Assembly (NCBI RefSeq): GCF_009729075.1
Contig: NZ_VTGY01000011.1
Span: 372,001-436,000, forward strand
Reading direction: 5' to 3'
Length of the DNA: 64,000 nt
Source of the DNA: Mycolicibacterium sp. CBMA 226
GTDB lineage: Bacteria > Actinomycetota > Actinomycetes > Mycobacteriales > Mycobacteriaceae
How positions within the stretch are numbered: the first letter of the stretch is position 1; each line of letters begins with the position of its first letter. Under the pieces are notes generated by a model, which did not search any database, was not told the DNA's origin, and worked only from the letters and a program-made list of their open reading frames with translations. The position numbers were made by a program, and so were the translations under genes. This document shows, one piece after another, positions 43,401 to 53,875 of this stretch.

Positions 43401-44464
43401 ACGGACTGGGACTGCGGCTCGAATTGAAGCTGGCCGACTCGCGCGACAGCAATGTGCGGTCCGCGGGCAACCCGGGTGTGGCTGCGTTGTCCCGCCCCGC
43501 CGACGGCGTCCCCGCCGACCAGCCGGGCCGCGGCCTGACCATGGCTGCCGAGCATTTCCTGTTCGCCGAACCGGATCTCGGTGCGATCCCCGCCATCAAC
43601 GCTCGGTACCCGGGGCAGACGGCGCCGCCCGTGCGTCTGCTGCCGACAGACCTGGCCCCGGAGACCCTGGCGCCGCTCTATCGCAGCCCCGAAACAGTGG
43701 TCATCGGTCAGCGCGAACAGGATCTGGCCCCGGTTGCGGTCGACTTCGCGGCCAACCCGCTGCTGATGGTGCTGGGCGACGCCAAGTCCGGTAAGACCAC
43801 GCTGCTGCGGCACCTGATCCGCACGATCCGGGACAACTCCACGCCGGAGTCAATGGCGTTCACGGTGATCGACCGCAGACTGCATCTGGTGGACGAACCG
43901 TTGTTCGTGGACAACGAGTACACCCCCAACGTCGACCGCGTGACCCCCGCGATGCTCGGCTTGGCCGCCCTGCTCGAAAAGCGCAGGCCCCCAGCGGGTC
44001 TGTCGGCCGCCGAGCTGGGCGGGTGGACGTACCGGAACGGGCAGGGCAACCACGTGCACTACCTGATCATCGACGACGTCGACCAGATCCCCGATGCCCC
44101 CGCGATCAGTGGCCCGTTCGTCGGCCAGCGGCCGTGGACAGCACTGCTGGGGCTGCTGGCCCAGGCGTCCGAGCTGGGTCTGCGGGTGATCGTCACCGCC
44201 CGAGCGGCCGGGTCCGCCCACGCGGTGATGACGGCTCCGTTGCTGCGCAGACTCAACGAACTGCAGGCCACCACGGTGATGCTGTCGGGCAACCCACAGG
44301 ACAGCGGCCGCATCCGCGGCCACCGGTTCAGCCGCCTGGCCGCCGGCCGCGCCATGGTGCTCGACGACAGCGATGAAGCAACCTACGTCCAGCTGATCAA
44401 TCCACTGGTGGCAGACCCGATTACGGGCCGGCCCACCGGACCACAACGAGGGGAGTTCCACTGA
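40466..44464 (+). CDS. eccC3: ESX-3 FtsK/SpoIIIE-type ATPase EccC3
   Basis: The 1332-residue single-chain EccC has two membrane helices (residues about 38-95), a DUF domain and three ATPase domains. Walker A motifs are GMTGSGKSQ (about 477), GGPKSGKST (about 826) and GDAKSGKTT (about 1105). It is the motor that recognises Esx and PE/PPE C-terminal signals and drives secretion through the EccB-C-D-E membrane channel. It starts in a GTGA overlap with eccB3, and its stop overlaps the PE5 ATG by one base (TGATG). Confidence 0.96.
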   Translation: MSRLIFEARRRLPVPATRTSVITIEPPPELPRLVPPSLLRRVLPYLIVILIVGMVVALVATGMRVISPQTLFFPFVLLLAATAFYRGSDNKTRTEEVDAERADYLRYLSVVRDNVRAQAAEQRAAREWSHPAPEQLAAIAGTRRQWERDPHDADFLVVRAGLHDARLETVLQVKDTAAEIDLEPVSHSALRGLLDVQRTVPAVPGGIDLTKVSRITVLGDADDVRGAVRAWIAQAVTWHDPALLGIVLAAADADALESDAWSWLKWLPHSDIPGQIDGVGPARYLAAGVPELARLLAGELADRQPFGAADTAPLRHLLIVVDDPDTDITELLPRVGLAGVTVLQRGTEQPEYPDPDRPVLRVAGGRVERWAAAGWQSYFDVADDFSPPAAAHLARSLARWDSNPNRARSTGAGLATFGTLLGIPDAAALDVAGLWAPRARADELRVPIGVTATGEPLMFDLKDEAEGGMGPHGLMIGMTGSGKSQTLMSILLSLLTTHSAERLIVIYADFKGEAGADIFRDFPQVVAVISNMTEKRSLADRFADTLRGEVARREQLLMEAGRRVQGSAFNSVLEYEAAQAAGHDLPPIPTLLVVADEFSLMLADHPEYAELFDYVARKGRSFRIHILFASQTLDVGRIKDIDKNTSYRIGLKVASPSISRQIIGVEDAYHIEAGPEHKGEGFLVPTPGAVPVKFRSTYVDGIYDPPRAEKAIVVHAVPQPQLFPAGHVTPAPDTVIVTDEAPDLRPPRKLVATIGEQLAQYGPQAPRLWLAPLDEPIALPELLAGTDIPAGHGRWPLGEIDRPFQMRRDPLVFDATSAAANLLIHGGPKSGKSTALQTFILSAAATHSPRAVTFYCLDYGGGGLRSLKPLAHVGSVASPLEPERIRRTFGELEQLLASRQARAAAGDGDHGDLCDDGHGQVFLVIDNLYAFSRDNTDTFNTRNPLLAKVTELVNTGMAYGIHVVITTPNWLEVPLAMRDGLGLRLELKLADSRDSNVRSAGNPGVAALSRPADGVPADQPGRGLTMAAEHFLFAEPDLGAIPAINARYPGQTAPPVRLLPTDLAPETLAPLYRSPETVVIGQREQDLAPVAVDFAANPLLMVLGDAKSGKTTLLRHLIRTIRDNSTPESMAFTVIDRRLHLVDEPLFVDNEYTPNVDRVTPAMLGLAALLEKRRPPAGLSAAELGGWTYRNGQGNHVHYLIIDDVDQIPDAPAISGPFVGQRPWTALLGLLAQASELGLRVIVTARAAGSAHAVMTAPLLRRLNELQATTVMLSGNPQDSGRIRGHRFSRLAAGRAMVLDDSDEATYVQLINPLVADPITGRPTGPQRGEFH

Positions 44465-44772
44465 TGACATTGCGCGTCGTTCCCGAAGGCCTGACCGCGG
44501 CTGGTGCCGCCGTCGAGGCGCTCACCGCTCGGCTCGCCGCCGCCCATGCCGCGGCCGCCCCCACGCTCACCGCGGTGATCCCGCCCGCCGCGGATCCGGT
44601 TTCGCTGCAGACGGCGATCAGCCTGAGCGCCCACGGTGCCGAACACGAGGCCGTGGCGACGCAGGGCGTCACCGAACTGGGTCGTGCCGGTGGCGGCGTG
44701 ACCGAAGCCGGCATCAGCTACGCGACGGGCGACGCCGAAGCTGCCGCCACGTACGTCACGGTCCTGGGCTGA
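44464..44772 (+). CDS. PE5: PE-family protein PE5 of ESX-3
   Basis: The 102-residue protein is a PE domain only, beginning [20 protein letters not shown] with Pro-Glu at residues 7-8. The C-terminal export motif YxxxD is present as YATGD. It is expected to pair with PPE4, encoded one base downstream, and to be secreted by ESX-3 for siderophore-mediated iron use. Length equals that of Rv0285. Confidence 0.94.
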   Translation: MTLRVVPEGLTAAGAAVEALTARLAAAHAAAAPTLTAVIPPAADPVSLQTAISLSAHGAEHEAVATQGVTELGRAGGGVTEAGISYATGDAEAAATYVTVLG

Positions 44773-44773
44773 C

Positions 44774-46354
44774 ATGACCGCCCCCATGGGGACAGGCCTG
44801 CCGGCCGGGCCAATCTGGGCGGCGCTGCCGCCCGAAGTCCATTCGACGCTGCTGTCCAGTGGACCCGGTCCGGGCTCACTACTGGCTGCTGCGGCTGCCT
44901 GGCAGTCGCTGAGCGCCGAATATGCCATGGCCGCAGCGGAACTCACCGCATTGCTGGGTGAGGTCCAGGCGGGGGCGTGGGAAGGGCCGAGCGCTGAGCA
45001 GTACCTCGCCTCCCACGCACCGTATCTGACCTGGCTGGCGCAGGCGAGCGCCAACAGCGCCGCCAATGCGGTACAGCACGAGACCGCTGCGGCGGCCTAC
45101 ACCACCGCGTTGGCCGCGATGCCGACGCTTCCCGAACTGGCGCTCAACCACGCGGTGAATGCGGCCCTGATCGCGACGAACTTCTTCGGTATCAACACGA
45201 TTCCGATCGCGCTCAACGAAGCCGACTATGCCCGGATGTGGCTGCAGGCCGCGACCGTGATGGGCACGTACCAGGCGGTGTCGGGCGCGGCGGTGGCGGC
45301 GGCCCCGACAACCGCGCCCGCGCCGATGATGCTGGCAGCCGGTGTCGGCGAGGCCGGCACCGTGTCGGCGAGCGCCACGCAGGCGGGCGCCCAGTTGCAG
45401 GCTGCGGATGCCGGTACGTCACTGGACGCGTCGAACGCGGTCACCGACTACCTGTACAACTACATCAAGACGCTGCCTGGCGGCGACCTCATCTGGAAGT
45501 TCCTGCAGGACCCGGTGGGTCAGATTCAGCAGATGTTCTTCGACTTCCTGACGAACCCGTCGAAAGCGTTGGTCACTTGGGGGCCTTTGCTTTTCGCGCT
45601 CGGGTACCAGGCCTTCTTCCAGCCGGTCGGCTGGACCACCTGGGGTGTGGGGCTGACCGCGCCGCTGTGGGGGCCGGCCCTGATCGCCGTCGGCCTGTCC
45701 AGCCTGGGGCTGCTGGCCTTGATCGAGCCCGACTATGTGCCGGATCCGGAAGTCGTCCAGGCGTTTCCGCCGCCGCAGCAGCTGCAGTCCGTCGATCACC
45801 CCCTGCCGGTGGTGAGTGTCGCCCCGACGGTGCCGGCCACCCCGGCCAGTCCCGCGAGTGCGCCTGCGCCCGCACCGGTTTCGGCGGCGGCTCCCGTGCC
45901 GGCCACGCCTGCGCCGATGATGGCGTACGCCGTCGCAGTCGACGACCCGGGCCCCGGATTCACCCCGACCCTCCGTGACGGTGCGACCGCACCGGCCCCG
46001 GCATCGGGCATCGCTGCGGCTGCCGCAGCGGCTGCTGCGGCAGCCGCGACCGAACGGCGCCGTGCCCGTCGTCGTCGCGCCGCGAAAGAGCGTGGCGTGC
46101 GCGACGAGTACATGGACATGAACTCGGAGGTCGACCCCGACTTCGGTGACGACGCTGGGGCGGACAGGGCTCCGCGCGCCGATGTCCTTGCTTCGGCCCG
46201 CGGCGCCGGGCCGATCGGTTTCACCGGCACAGTGACTCGCCAGGACCAGCAGGCGACAGGCCTGAACCGCCTGACTGGCAACGGTTTCGGCGGCGGCGTC
46301 ACCGAACCCATGCTGCCCGGCAGCTGGGGTACGGAAGGCGGTGCCGACCGCTGA
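44774..46354 (+). CDS. PPE4: PPE-family protein PPE4 of ESX-3
   Basis: The 526-residue protein begins with a PPE domain ([34 protein letters not shown]; residues about 1-180, PPE at about 18). The middle has Trp/Gly-rich hydrophobic segments ([21 protein letters not shown]). The C-terminal part is Pro/Ala-rich with a poly-Ala run and a basic patch ([15 protein letters not shown]) followed by an acidic stretch. It should form a heterodimer with PE5 and bind EspG3. It is slightly longer than Rv0286 (513). Confidence 0.94.
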   Translation: MTAPMGTGLPAGPIWAALPPEVHSTLLSSGPGPGSLLAAAAAWQSLSAEYAMAAAELTALLGEVQAGAWEGPSAEQYLASHAPYLTWLAQASANSAANAVQHETAAAAYTTALAAMPTLPELALNHAVNAALIATNFFGINTIPIALNEADYARMWLQAATVMGTYQAVSGAAVAAAPTTAPAPMMLAAGVGEAGTVSASATQAGAQLQAADAGTSLDASNAVTDYLYNYIKTLPGGDLIWKFLQDPVGQIQQMFFDFLTNPSKALVTWGPLLFALGYQAFFQPVGWTTWGVGLTAPLWGPALIAVGLSSLGLLALIEPDYVPDPEVVQAFPPPQQLQSVDHPLPVVSVAPTVPATPASPASAPAPAPVSAAAPVPATPAPMMAYAVAVDDPGPGFTPTLRDGATAPAPASGIAAAAAAAAAAAATERRRARRRRAAKERGVRDEYMDMNSEVDPDFGDDAGADRAPRADVLASARGAGPIGFTGTVTRQDQQATGLNRLTGNGFGGGVTEPMLPGSWGTEGGADR

Positions 46355-46415
46355 ACCTGCGGACCAAAAGACTTGACCACCAGAACAATCCGGATGAACC
46401 CCGAGAGGAATCACA

Positions 46416-46709
46416 ATGAGCATGCTCGACGCACACATCCCCCAGCTGGTCGCTTCCGAGTCGGCCTTCTCGGCGAAGGCCGCGCTGATGCGCAGCACCA
46501 TCGCCCAGGCCGAACAGGCCGCGCAGTCGGCCCAGGGCTTCCATCAGGGTGACTCGGCGGTCGCGTTCCAGGCCGCACACGTGCGCTTCATGGCGGTCGC
46601 GGCGAAGGTCAACGGCCTGCTCGACATCGCACAGGTCAACCTGGGCGATGCGGCCGGTACCTACGTCGCGCAGGACACCGCCGCGGCCGGTACGTACACC
46701 TCGGTCTAG
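46416..46709 (+). CDS. esxG: ESX-3 secreted WXG100 protein EsxG
   Basis: The 97-residue helical hairpin protein has HQG at the position of the WXG turn ([12 protein letters not shown]), as in M. tuberculosis EsxG (Rv0287). YVAQD near the C-terminus is a YxxxD secretion signal. It forms a 1:1 dimer with EsxH. The start [14 protein letters not shown] follows GAGAGGAATCACA. Confidence 0.95.
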   Translation: MSMLDAHIPQLVASESAFSAKAALMRSTIAQAEQAAQSAQGFHQGDSAVAFQAAHVRFMAVAAKVNGLLDIAQVNLGDAAGTYVAQDTAAAGTYTSV

Positions 46710-46747
46710 CCCACTTCCACCCCGACACCCAGCAGCGAGGAAATCCC

Positions 46748-47035
46748 ATGTCCCAGATCATGTACAACTACCCGGCGATGCTGGCGCATGCCGGTGAGAT
46801 GACCGGCTACGCCGGTGCCCTGCACGCCGTCGGCCTCGATATCGCCGCCGAGCAGGCAGCCCTGGCCGGCGCCTGGCAGGGTGACACCGGAACCAGCTAC
46901 CAGGCGTGGCAGGCCCAGTGGAACACCGCGATGGAAGAGCTCGTGCAGGCCTACCGGGCGATGGCGAGCACCCACGAGACCAACACGCTGTCGATGAGCG
47001 CACGCGACAGCGCCGAAGGCGCCAAGTGGGTTTAG
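46748..47035 (+). CDS. esxH: ESX-3 secreted WXG100 protein EsxH (TB10.4-like)
   Basis: The 95-residue WXG100 protein begins [18 protein letters not shown] and has the turn motif WQGDTG. It is the EsxG partner; the pair binds zinc and is needed for iron acquisition. GAGGAAATCCC precedes the ATG. The 3' end overlaps the probable espG3 start by ten bases. Confidence 0.95.
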   Translation: MSQIMYNYPAMLAHAGEMTGYAGALHAVGLDIAAEQAALAGAWQGDTGTSYQAWQAQWNTAMEELVQAYRAMASTHETNTLSMSARDSAEGAKWV

Positions 47036-47961
47036 GTCAGGCGGTTTCGGCGCGTTCCGGGTCGCCTGGCGATACGGAACGCGCCGGAATCCCGGTCTCT
47101 GCGGTCGAACTGACCGTGGAGCAGGCCTGGTTCCTCGCGGACCGTCTCGGCGCCGGGGGCTTTCCGTGGGTGCTGGCAATCACGCAGCCCTACAGCGAGC
47201 GCTCCGCACGGGACGGATTCGATGCAGACCAGGTCGCCGCGCTGACGCGGATGGGGGTGCTGTCCGCTGACGGCTTCGCCCATCCCGCTGTCGCGCAATG
47301 GATTCGGGCCGTGTGCCGGCCCCGGCGCTGGCTGGAACTGCGATGGGTGTCCGGGTCCGGCGCCATGCTGCGCGGGATTCTCGCGCGCAGCGGCGACACG
47401 ACCGTGGCGGTCCTGCGCAGCGACCACCTGTTGACCTGCACCGAACTGACCGTCGCGTCGCCCGACGCGCTGGTGCCGGTGCTCACGGCAGGGCTGTCGG
47501 GCCGCGCGCCGGCCCGCTTCGATGAGTTCGCGATGCCCGCCCACATCGGGGCCAAGGCCGACGAACGTCTGCGCCGCGGCGACTCGCTGGACGACGTGAT
47601 GGATCACCTCGGCATCCCGCCGTCCGCGCACTCCGTCGTGCGGGCCGCGTTCGCCCCCGGCCGCAGCTACGTGGAGATCGTCGCGGGCGATCACCGGGAC
47701 GGCCACCGGATAAGCACCGACGTCGGCGTCAGCATCGTCGACACCACCGCGGGCCGCGTGGTCGTGGCTCCGGTGAAAGCCGCTGACGGCACCTGGATTT
47801 CAACTTTCACCCCGGGTACGGACCTCGCCGTCACCGCTGCCGTGCAGCGGCTGACCGCGACGTTGCCCGACGGTCCCTGGTTCCCCACGGCGAACCTGAC
47901 CCGAGATTTCGAGACCTCGACTGGAGAACGGAAAGAACATGTCCCCCAACACCTCTGGTAG
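47026..47961 (+). CDS. espG3: ESX-3 PE/PPE chaperone EspG3
   Basis: The product is about 311 residues. The conserved EspG start region [28 protein letters not shown] is at about residues 24-52. GTG at 47026 is chosen because GAAGG lies seven bases upstream and no other start codon occurs until 47116, which is inside the conserved domain. This gives an N-terminus about 16 residues longer than Rv0289. EspG3 binds PE5-PPE4 in the cytosol and delivers it to the secretion motor. It overlaps eccD3 by 23 bases. Confidence 0.9.
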   Translation: MGLGQAVSARSGSPGDTERAGIPVSAVELTVEQAWFLADRLGAGGFPWVLAITQPYSERSARDGFDADQVAALTRMGVLSADGFAHPAVAQWIRAVCRPRRWLELRWVSGSGAMLRGILARSGDTTVAVLRSDHLLTCTELTVASPDALVPVLTAGLSGRAPARFDEFAMPAHIGAKADERLRRGDSLDDVMDHLGIPPSAHSVVRAAFAPGRSYVEIVAGDHRDGHRISTDVGVSIVDTTAGRVVVAPVKAADGTWISTFTPGTDLAVTAAVQRLTATLPDGPWFPTANLTRDFETSTGERKEHVPQHLW

Positions 47962-49360
47962 TACCGCGATGCCGATTGTGCGGGTCGCGGTGCTCGCAGC
48001 GGGCGACGAGCAGGGTGGTCGCGGGCGACTCACCGACGTCGCGCTGCCGGTGGGCCTGCCCCTGCGCGAGATCGTGCCCGCGGTGCGGCGCATCATCGGA
48101 GTCAACGGGTTACCCGATGCCGCCACCGGTACCGAATTGTCGCTGGCCCCACTGGGGGGCGCCGCGTACAGCCTCGACGCGACGCTGGACACGGTCGGCG
48201 TCGTCGACGGTGACCTGCTGGCACTGCAGCCGGTGCCCCCGGGTCCGCCTGCTCCGCGCATCGTCGAGGACATCGCCGACGCCGCCGCCATCTTCTCCGC
48301 CGCTCGCGAAAACCCGTGGGGCAATGCGCACATCCGACGCTTCGCGGGTTTGGCCGTCCTGGCCTTGACGGTGTTCGCCACCGTGCTCGCCGCGCTGGTT
48401 CGGGTGCGTACCGGCCAGCCGGCCGGACTGTTCGCCGTCGTGGGCGTGGCGGTGCTGACCGTCGCGGCCGCCCTGCTGACCCGGCCCGCCATGCCGCGAT
48501 TCGCGACGGAGCTGAGCCTGGCCGCTCTGCTGCCGGTCGCCGCGGCCTTCGCGCTGGCGGTCCCCGGGCCGGCCGGGCCGGCCGGCCTGCTGCTCGGCGC
48601 GGCGGCGATCGCCGCGTGGTCGATCGTCAGCATCACCGTCGGCGGCCAGGCCATCGCGGCCTTCACCGCCACGACCGTCGTCGGTGTCGCGGGCGTCGTC
48701 GTCGGAGGTGCCGCCTCGATCTGGCAGCTGAACAACGCCGTGATCGGTGCTGTGCTCATCGTTTTCGCGCTGCTGGTCATGGTCCAGGCCGCCCAGCTGT
48801 CGACGTTGTGGGCGCGGTTCCCGGTGCCGAACATCCCGGCGCCGGGCGACCCCACGCCGTCGGCCCCGCCGCGGTCCGTGCTGGCTGATCTGCCGCGCCG
48901 GGTCCGCGTGTGCGACGCGCACCAGACGGGCTTCCTCGCCGGGGCCGTGCTGACCCTCACCGCCGGATCGGCGATGCTGGTGGCGGGGACGCAGCCGTCG
49001 CCGTGGGCCTGGTACGTGGTCGTGGCCGCCGCGCTTGCGACGGCGCTGCGGGCCCGCATCTGGGACTCGGTGCCGTGCAAGGTGTGGCTGCTGAGCCAGC
49101 CGTATCTGGTTGCGGCCGTGCTGCTCACGGTGTTCGCCGTCGGGGGGCATTACACCAACGCGTGGTGGTCGCTGGGTGTGCTCGCGGCGCTCGTCACGGT
49201 CGGTGTGGTGGCTGCTCTGAACCCGCAGGTGGCCGATCCGCAGACCTACTCGCTGCCGATGCGCCGCCTGGTCGGCGTCGCGGCGACGGCGCTGGACGCT
49301 TCGCTGATCCCGGTGCTGGCCTACCTGGTGGGTCTGTTCGCCTGGGTCATCAACCGGTGA
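47939..49360 (+). CDS. eccD3: ESX-3 multi-spanning membrane component EccD3
   Basis: The 473-residue protein has an N-terminal ubiquitin-like domain (residues about 12-100, MPIVRVAVLAAGDEQGGRGR onward) and about eleven membrane helices from residue about 137. EccD dimers form the lipid-filled vestibule of the ESX membrane complex. The ATG at 47939 is kept; ATG 47969 is possible. The stop overlaps the mycP3 start by one base. Confidence 0.95.
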   Translation: MSPNTSGSTAMPIVRVAVLAAGDEQGGRGRLTDVALPVGLPLREIVPAVRRIIGVNGLPDAATGTELSLAPLGGAAYSLDATLDTVGVVDGDLLALQPVPPGPPAPRIVEDIADAAAIFSAARENPWGNAHIRRFAGLAVLALTVFATVLAALVRVRTGQPAGLFAVVGVAVLTVAAALLTRPAMPRFATELSLAALLPVAAAFALAVPGPAGPAGLLLGAAAIAAWSIVSITVGGQAIAAFTATTVVGVAGVVVGGAASIWQLNNAVIGAVLIVFALLVMVQAAQLSTLWARFPVPNIPAPGDPTPSAPPRSVLADLPRRVRVCDAHQTGFLAGAVLTLTAGSAMLVAGTQPSPWAWYVVVAAALATALRARIWDSVPCKVWLLSQPYLVAAVLLTVFAVGGHYTNAWWSLGVLAALVTVGVVAALNPQVADPQTYSLPMRRLVGVAATALDASLIPVLAYLVGLFAWVINR

Positions 49361-50739
49361 TGGTAGCCATCCGGCGCGGAATCTCCGTCCTGACAGCCGC
49401 TTTCGCCGCCGCGGCCACGGTGGCACCGTCCGCTGCGCTGCCGATCGCTGGTGCCGTCGTGCCACCGCACGTCGACGAGCATGCGGCACCGCCGTCGGGC
49501 GGCGTCGGCCCTGTCGCACCGATGGGCCAACGCGGACAATGCATCACTGCCGGTGTGCTGCCCGGTACCGATCCGGGCGCACCGGGTGCGGGCCATACTT
49601 TGCTCAACGTGCCGGGCGCCTGGGCGTTCAGCCGCGGTGACGGACAGACGGTGGCGGTCATCGACACCGGAGTCCATCCCGGTCCGCGGCTGCCCGACGT
49701 CCAGGCCGGTGGTGATTTCGTGGAAAACACCGACGGACTCACCGATTGCGATGGCCACGGCACTCTGGTCGCTGGCCTGATCGCCGGGCAGCCGGGCCCT
49801 GACGGGTTCTCCGGCGTCGCGCCGGGTGCGCGGATTCTCGCCATCCGCCAGACGTCCGAGCGTTATGCGCCGCGCGGCAACGGGGGAGACCCGGCGGCGG
49901 CGCACGCGACCATCGAGGTCGCGACGCTGGCCCGGGCCGTGGTTCGCGCCGCCGACCTGGGCGCCAAGGTCATCGCCGTCACGGCGGTCACGTGTGTGCC
50001 GGCCGACCGGCCGGTGGATCAGTCCGAACTCGGTGCGGCCCTGAAATACGCTGCGCAGGAAAAGGATGCGGTGATCGTCGCCGCCGCAGGCAATGATCGG
50101 GCCGGCCTCGCCGGCGGTCCGTCATGTGAGGCGAATCCACTGGACAACCCCGGGAACGCGACGGACCCGCGCAACTGGGCCGGGGTCAAGTCGGTGTCGA
50201 TCCCGTCGTGGTGGCAGCCGTACGTGCTATCGGTCGGGTCGCTGGACGCAACCGGTCAGCCGTCGGACTTCACGACACCGGGACCGTGGGTGGGCATCGC
50301 CGCGCCCGGTGAGCACATCGCGTCGACCGGCGCGAACGGCCTCGCCAACGCGCTGTCCAACGAACGTGGCGACCTGTTCCCGTTGCGCAGCAGCAGCTAC
50401 GCGGCGGCATACGTCGCCGGCGTGGCGGCGTTGGTACGCAGTCGGTTTCCCGCACTCAACGCCGCTGACGTGACGCGCCGGCTGACCGCCACCGCGCACG
50501 GTGCCGCCCGCTCGCCGTCGAACCTGGTGGGCGCCGGCGTCGTCGACCCGGTTGCGGCTTTGACCTGGGACCTGCCGGCGACGACCCCGGCGCCGAAATC
50601 TGTTGCCGTGGCGATGCCGCCCGAGCCGGCGCCGAAGGACACCACGCCCCGGACCATCGCGTTCGCCGGTGCGGGAGTGCTGGCGATCGCCGCACTGATC
50701 GCTCTGGTCGCGTACCGAAGAAAGGACGGTGCCCGATGA
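49360..50739 (+). CDS. mycP3: ESX-3 membrane-anchored subtilisin-like protease MycP3
   Basis: The product is about 459 residues from the ATG at 49360 (GTG 49357 is also in frame). A signal peptide (residues about 5-31) is followed by a subtilase domain with the triad Asp102 (AVIDTGVH), His133 (DCDGHGTLVAG) and Ser346 (RSSSYAAAYVAG), where the common GTS is SSS. A C-terminal helix (IAFAGAGVLAIAALIALVAY) anchors it in the membrane. Mycosins stabilise the ESX complex and process substrates. The frame is open far upstream inside eccD3, but that part is a shadow. Confidence 0.94.
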   Translation: MVAIRRGISVLTAAFAAAATVAPSAALPIAGAVVPPHVDEHAAPPSGGVGPVAPMGQRGQCITAGVLPGTDPGAPGAGHTLLNVPGAWAFSRGDGQTVAVIDTGVHPGPRLPDVQAGGDFVENTDGLTDCDGHGTLVAGLIAGQPGPDGFSGVAPGARILAIRQTSERYAPRGNGGDPAAAHATIEVATLARAVVRAADLGAKVIAVTAVTCVPADRPVDQSELGAALKYAAQEKDAVIVAAAGNDRAGLAGGPSCEANPLDNPGNATDPRNWAGVKSVSIPSWWQPYVLSVGSLDATGQPSDFTTPGPWVGIAAPGEHIASTGANGLANALSNERGDLFPLRSSSYAAAYVAGVAALVRSRFPALNAADVTRRLTATAHGAARSPSNLVGAGVVDPVAALTWDLPATTPAPKSVAVAMPPEPAPKDTTPRTIAFAGAGVLAIAALIALVAYRRKDGAR

Positions 50740-51647
50740 CGGCCCGACTCACGTTGGCGTTGCTGGCGATAATCCCGGCAGCCACGACCTATCCGTGGCA
50801 CACGGCGCCGCAGAAATGGATCCTCGGCATCGCCGTCGGCGTCGTGCTGCTGGTGTTCGCCTGGTGGCGCGGCATGTTCCTGACCACCATGGTGGTCAGG
50901 CGTGTCGCGGTGTGGCGCCGGAACCGGCGCGGCGCGGCAAAGCCGGCGGCGGATCAGGTCACGGTGGTGCTCGAGGCCGATGAATTCCCTTACGACGCCT
51001 TGCCTCTCGTCGCGTCGCACGTGGACCGCTACGGCATTCGGTGTGACTCCGTGCGCGTCACGGAACGCCGGCTCGATGGCGCGCGTCGTACGTGGGTCAG
51101 CGTGACCGTGGCGGCGGCTTCGAATCTTGCTGCGCTGCAGGCCCGGTCGACGGACCTGCCGCTCGCGGACGTGACGGAGAAAGTGACCCGACGGCTGGCC
51201 GACCAGCTGCGTGAGGCCGGCGTTCCGGTGACGGTCACCGACGCGGCGCCCACACCCCGGTCGGATGGTTCGCGCGAGACGTGGCGCGCGGTCCGCGACG
51301 AGGACGGCTACCTGACGGCCTACGGACTGCCCGCCGACGAGCGGCTGCCGGAATGCCTGGCCACGCTGTCCTCGACGACGGAACTGTGGACGGTCGTCGA
51401 GTTCGCGCCTGGTGCAACCCTTTCGGCGGCCTGCGCGGTCCGGACCGCCGACGCGTCCGCGGCGGCCGCCGTCGCCGGACTGGCGCGCGAGCCGGGGCGG
51501 CAGGGTCCGCTGCTCGCGGCGATGTCGCCGGCCTCAGCCGGTGGACTCGGCACGCGGGCAGGTGTGCTGACGGCCGGGCTGCTCGCGCAGTTGTCAGGGC
51601 TCGGCGCCGGCGCTGCCACCGCGGTTGAGGCTGCGGCTAGGGCGTAG
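50736..51647 (+). CDS. eccE3: ESX-3 membrane component EccE3
   Basis: The 303-residue protein has two N-terminal membrane helices (residues about 1-45) and a cytosolic or peripheral domain (VTVVLEADEFPYDALPLVASHVDRYGIRCDSVRVTERR). EccE caps the periphery of the ESX membrane complex. ATGA overlap with mycP3. It is the last gene of the operon; a weak hairpin follows near 51662-51680. Confidence 0.93.
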   Translation: MTARLTLALLAIIPAATTYPWHTAPQKWILGIAVGVVLLVFAWWRGMFLTTMVVRRVAVWRRNRRGAAKPAADQVTVVLEADEFPYDALPLVASHVDRYGIRCDSVRVTERRLDGARRTWVSVTVAAASNLAALQARSTDLPLADVTEKVTRRLADQLREAGVPVTVTDAAPTPRSDGSRETWRAVRDEDGYLTAYGLPADERLPECLATLSSTTELWTVVEFAPGATLSAACAVRTADASAAAAVAGLAREPGRQGPLLAAMSPASAGGLGTRAGVLTAGLLAQLSGLGAGAATAVEAAARA

Positions 51648-51679
51648 AAGGTCGAGTAGAGAGGGCCCTACCCGCAGGG

Positions 51680-52915
51680 TCAACGGGCAGAGCGTGCCCG
51701 GTCGGCCTGACGGTCGCTGCCGTCGAACATGAACGGGCTGAGGAACTTGGTCATCCGGCGCAGATAGTCGGGTTGGCTGACGTGCAGGATGTGGTTGCCC
51801 GGGAACCAATGGAACGCGCAGCGATCCCAGTGCTCCCACAGCAATTCGGCCTGCTGCGGCGGTGCCAGCCGGTCACCCAGGCCGGCGATGATCAGCCGCC
51901 GGTCCTTGGGCACCACCGGCGCGTAGTTCAGTGGTGAGTGGTACCGCCCCGCCGCGGCGACCAGATCCTCATCGGTGTGGGCCAACCGGTTGCTCAGCTT
52001 GACCAGCAGGTTGGCCGGGAACCATTCGTCGACCGTCCGATCCGGTGTCACCACCGGAACGTTGGGGACGACGGCTTGGATGCGGTCGTCGGCCGAGGCG
52101 ATCAGCGACGAGGTGTAGCCGCCCAACGACATCCCGGTCAGGGCAATGCGATCGACGCCGGTGTGCTCGAGATAGTCCAGGACGGAACGGAAGTCGTGGA
52201 CGGCTTGCGCCATGGACTCGGCGAAACCGGGGACGCCGTCCATGAAGAACCCGTATCCGCTATACGGAGAACCCTTCTCGGCACGGGGCCCATGGAACGG
52301 CAGCGTGTACAACAGCACGTCGTACCCGGTCCGGAAGAACCACGGCAGCGAGAAGAACAAGCCGTTGAACAGGTACGGCGATCCCATGAATCCGTGGATC
52401 ACACACAGGGTGGGGCGCGGGCCGTCGTCGTGCCGCCAATGCTGGGCGTGCACCACGTTGTTGCGGGCGTAGCCGCGGCGTCGTTCCCGGAGGCCGGGAT
52501 ACCTGGCCTCGTAGCTGCTCTGGAACCAGATGTTGTGCACCTGGCCGCGTGCGACCCACTGCGCCACCGGGCCGGCCGGACGGGCGGCCACCCGCGGCGG
52601 ACGGCTGGGCGCCGGGAAGCACTGCTGCGGGTCCTTCGTCGTCGCGAGTTCGGCGTAGAAGCGCAGCGCGTCCGGGTCGTCGCCGGCGCGGTTTCGCACC
52701 GCCGAGGCGGCCATCCGCGGGAGCATTCCGGCGCCGATCACCGAGGCCAGCGCCGTGCGAAGGCCCAGGTCAGCCACCGCCGAGGAGTCGACGATCAGTT
52801 TCTGCTGCCAGGTCAGGTCGGCCCGCCGCGGCAGTCCGCGCGCGGTCGCATCCGCACCTGGCACGTCGGGGACCGGGACGGGTGGGTTGAACGCATCGTC
52901 TTGCGGACTGGTCAC
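51680..52915 (-). CDS. Alpha/beta hydrolase family protein (Rv0293c-like)
   Basis: The 411-residue protein has the oxyanion region CVIHGFMGSPYLFNGL, the nucleophile elbow GMSLGGY (ALTGMSLGGYTSSLIA, residues about 265-280) and a C-terminal His in FPGNHILHVS. The N-terminal about 100 residues are helical. It has no signal peptide. It is convergent with ESX-3 and follows the amidohydrolase gene by nine bases on the same strand, so these two are an operon. The substrate is unknown. Confidence 0.82.
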   Translation of the reverse strand: MTSPQDDAFNPPVPVPDVPGADATARGLPRRADLTWQQKLIVDSSAVADLGLRTALASVIGAGMLPRMAASAVRNRAGDDPDALRFYAELATTKDPQQCFPAPSRPPRVAARPAGPVAQWVARGQVHNIWFQSSYEARYPGLRERRRGYARNNVVHAQHWRHDDGPRPTLCVIHGFMGSPYLFNGLFFSLPWFFRTGYDVLLYTLPFHGPRAEKGSPYSGYGFFMDGVPGFAESMAQAVHDFRSVLDYLEHTGVDRIALTGMSLGGYTSSLIASADDRIQAVVPNVPVVTPDRTVDEWFPANLLVKLSNRLAHTDEDLVAAAGRYHSPLNYAPVVPKDRRLIIAGLGDRLAPPQQAELLWEHWDRCAFHWFPGNHILHVSQPDYLRRMTKFLSPFMFDGSDRQADRARSAR

Positions 52916-52924
52916 GTTCGGATG

Positions 52925-53824
52925 CTAGCCCCGGTTCTCGGCCCCCGTCAGCCGATCTTCGAGATCGAACAGCTTGGCGGCGTTGTGGTACAGCACTTTT
53001 CGCAGCCAGTCATCGTCGGGAGCGACCTTCGTGAGCACGTCGAGAGAGTCGGCGTACCGGTACGGAATGTTCGGGAAGTCGCTGCCGAACAGGATTCGGT
53101 CGCCGAGCTCGCCGAGGCGCGGCAATTCAGCCGGTGGGAACGGCATGGTCTCCTCGATGAACGGGGTGAACGCCATCGTGGTGTCCAGGTGCACACCGTT
53201 GAATTGTTCGCAGAGGTCGAGGAACTCGCGGTATTCGGGCATGCCCAGGTGCGCGATGATGAGCCGCAGCCCTGGATGGCGGTCCAGCACGGTGCGGACC
53301 TGGCCCGGGCCGGTGTGCGCACCGGGAGTCGGTCCCGAACCGCAGTGGATGATCACCGGGACGCCGGCGTCGGCGATGGTGGCCCAGACGTCGTCGAGCA
53401 GCGGGTCGGCGGGGTGGTAAGCGCCGACCTGGACATGCGCCTTGAAAACCTGGGCACCACCGGCGATGGCGTCGGCGACGTACGAGGCCGCGCCGGGCTC
53501 GGGGAAGAACGTCGCGGTGGACAGGCAGTCGGGCGTCTCGGCGGCGAACTGCGCCGCCCACTGGTTCAGCCAGGCCGCCATGTCGGGCTTGTGTGGATAC
53601 ACCAGCGACGTGAACGCCAGCACCCCGAAACCGCGCAGCGTCTGCAGCCGGTGCTGCTCCTCGGTCCGGTAGGTGATGGGCCAGCTCCGGCCGACGAGCG
53701 GCCCGGCGTCATCGAAGTACTTCCAGACCTTGTCCATCACGGACTTCGGCATGAAATGGGTGTGCACGTCGATCAGGCCCGGAAGGCCCAGCGACTGCCA
53801 CAGTTCGCGTACTGACTCGTCCAT
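52925..53824 (-). CDS. Amidohydrolase-family (TIM-barrel) protein
   Basis: The product is about 299 residues from the ATG at 53824 ([25 protein letters not shown]); the open frame extends to 53914. The metal motif DVHTHFMP, a barrel His in [20 protein letters not shown] and the terminal [12 protein letters not shown] with the conserved Asp identify the ACMSD/LigW-type amidohydrolase-2 family. It may be a decarboxylase or hydrolase. It is co-transcribed with the downstream hydrolase gene and divergent from tam. Confidence 0.83.
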   Translation of the reverse strand: MDESVRELWQSLGLPGLIDVHTHFMPKSVMDKVWKYFDDAGPLVGRSWPITYRTEEQHRLQTLRGFGVLAFTSLVYPHKPDMAAWLNQWAAQFAAETPDCLSTATFFPEPGAASYVADAIAGGAQVFKAHVQVGAYHPADPLLDDVWATIADAGVPVIIHCGSGPTPGAHTGPGQVRTVLDRHPGLRLIIAHLGMPEYREFLDLCEQFNGVHLDTTMAFTPFIEETMPFPPAELPRLGELGDRILFGSDFPNIPYRYADSLDVLTKVAPDDDWLRKVLYHNAAKLFDLEDRLTGAENRG

Positions 53825-53875
53825 CACCCAACAGAATGTCAGGCACGTATCAGGCGCCGACGGCAGGATGGGCAT

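Noticed and set aside
40850..43813. 987-codon minus-strand open frame
   Set aside because: It lies fully inside eccC3, has Arg/Gly/Val-rich antisense composition and no recognisable domain; a shadow of high-GC codon use.
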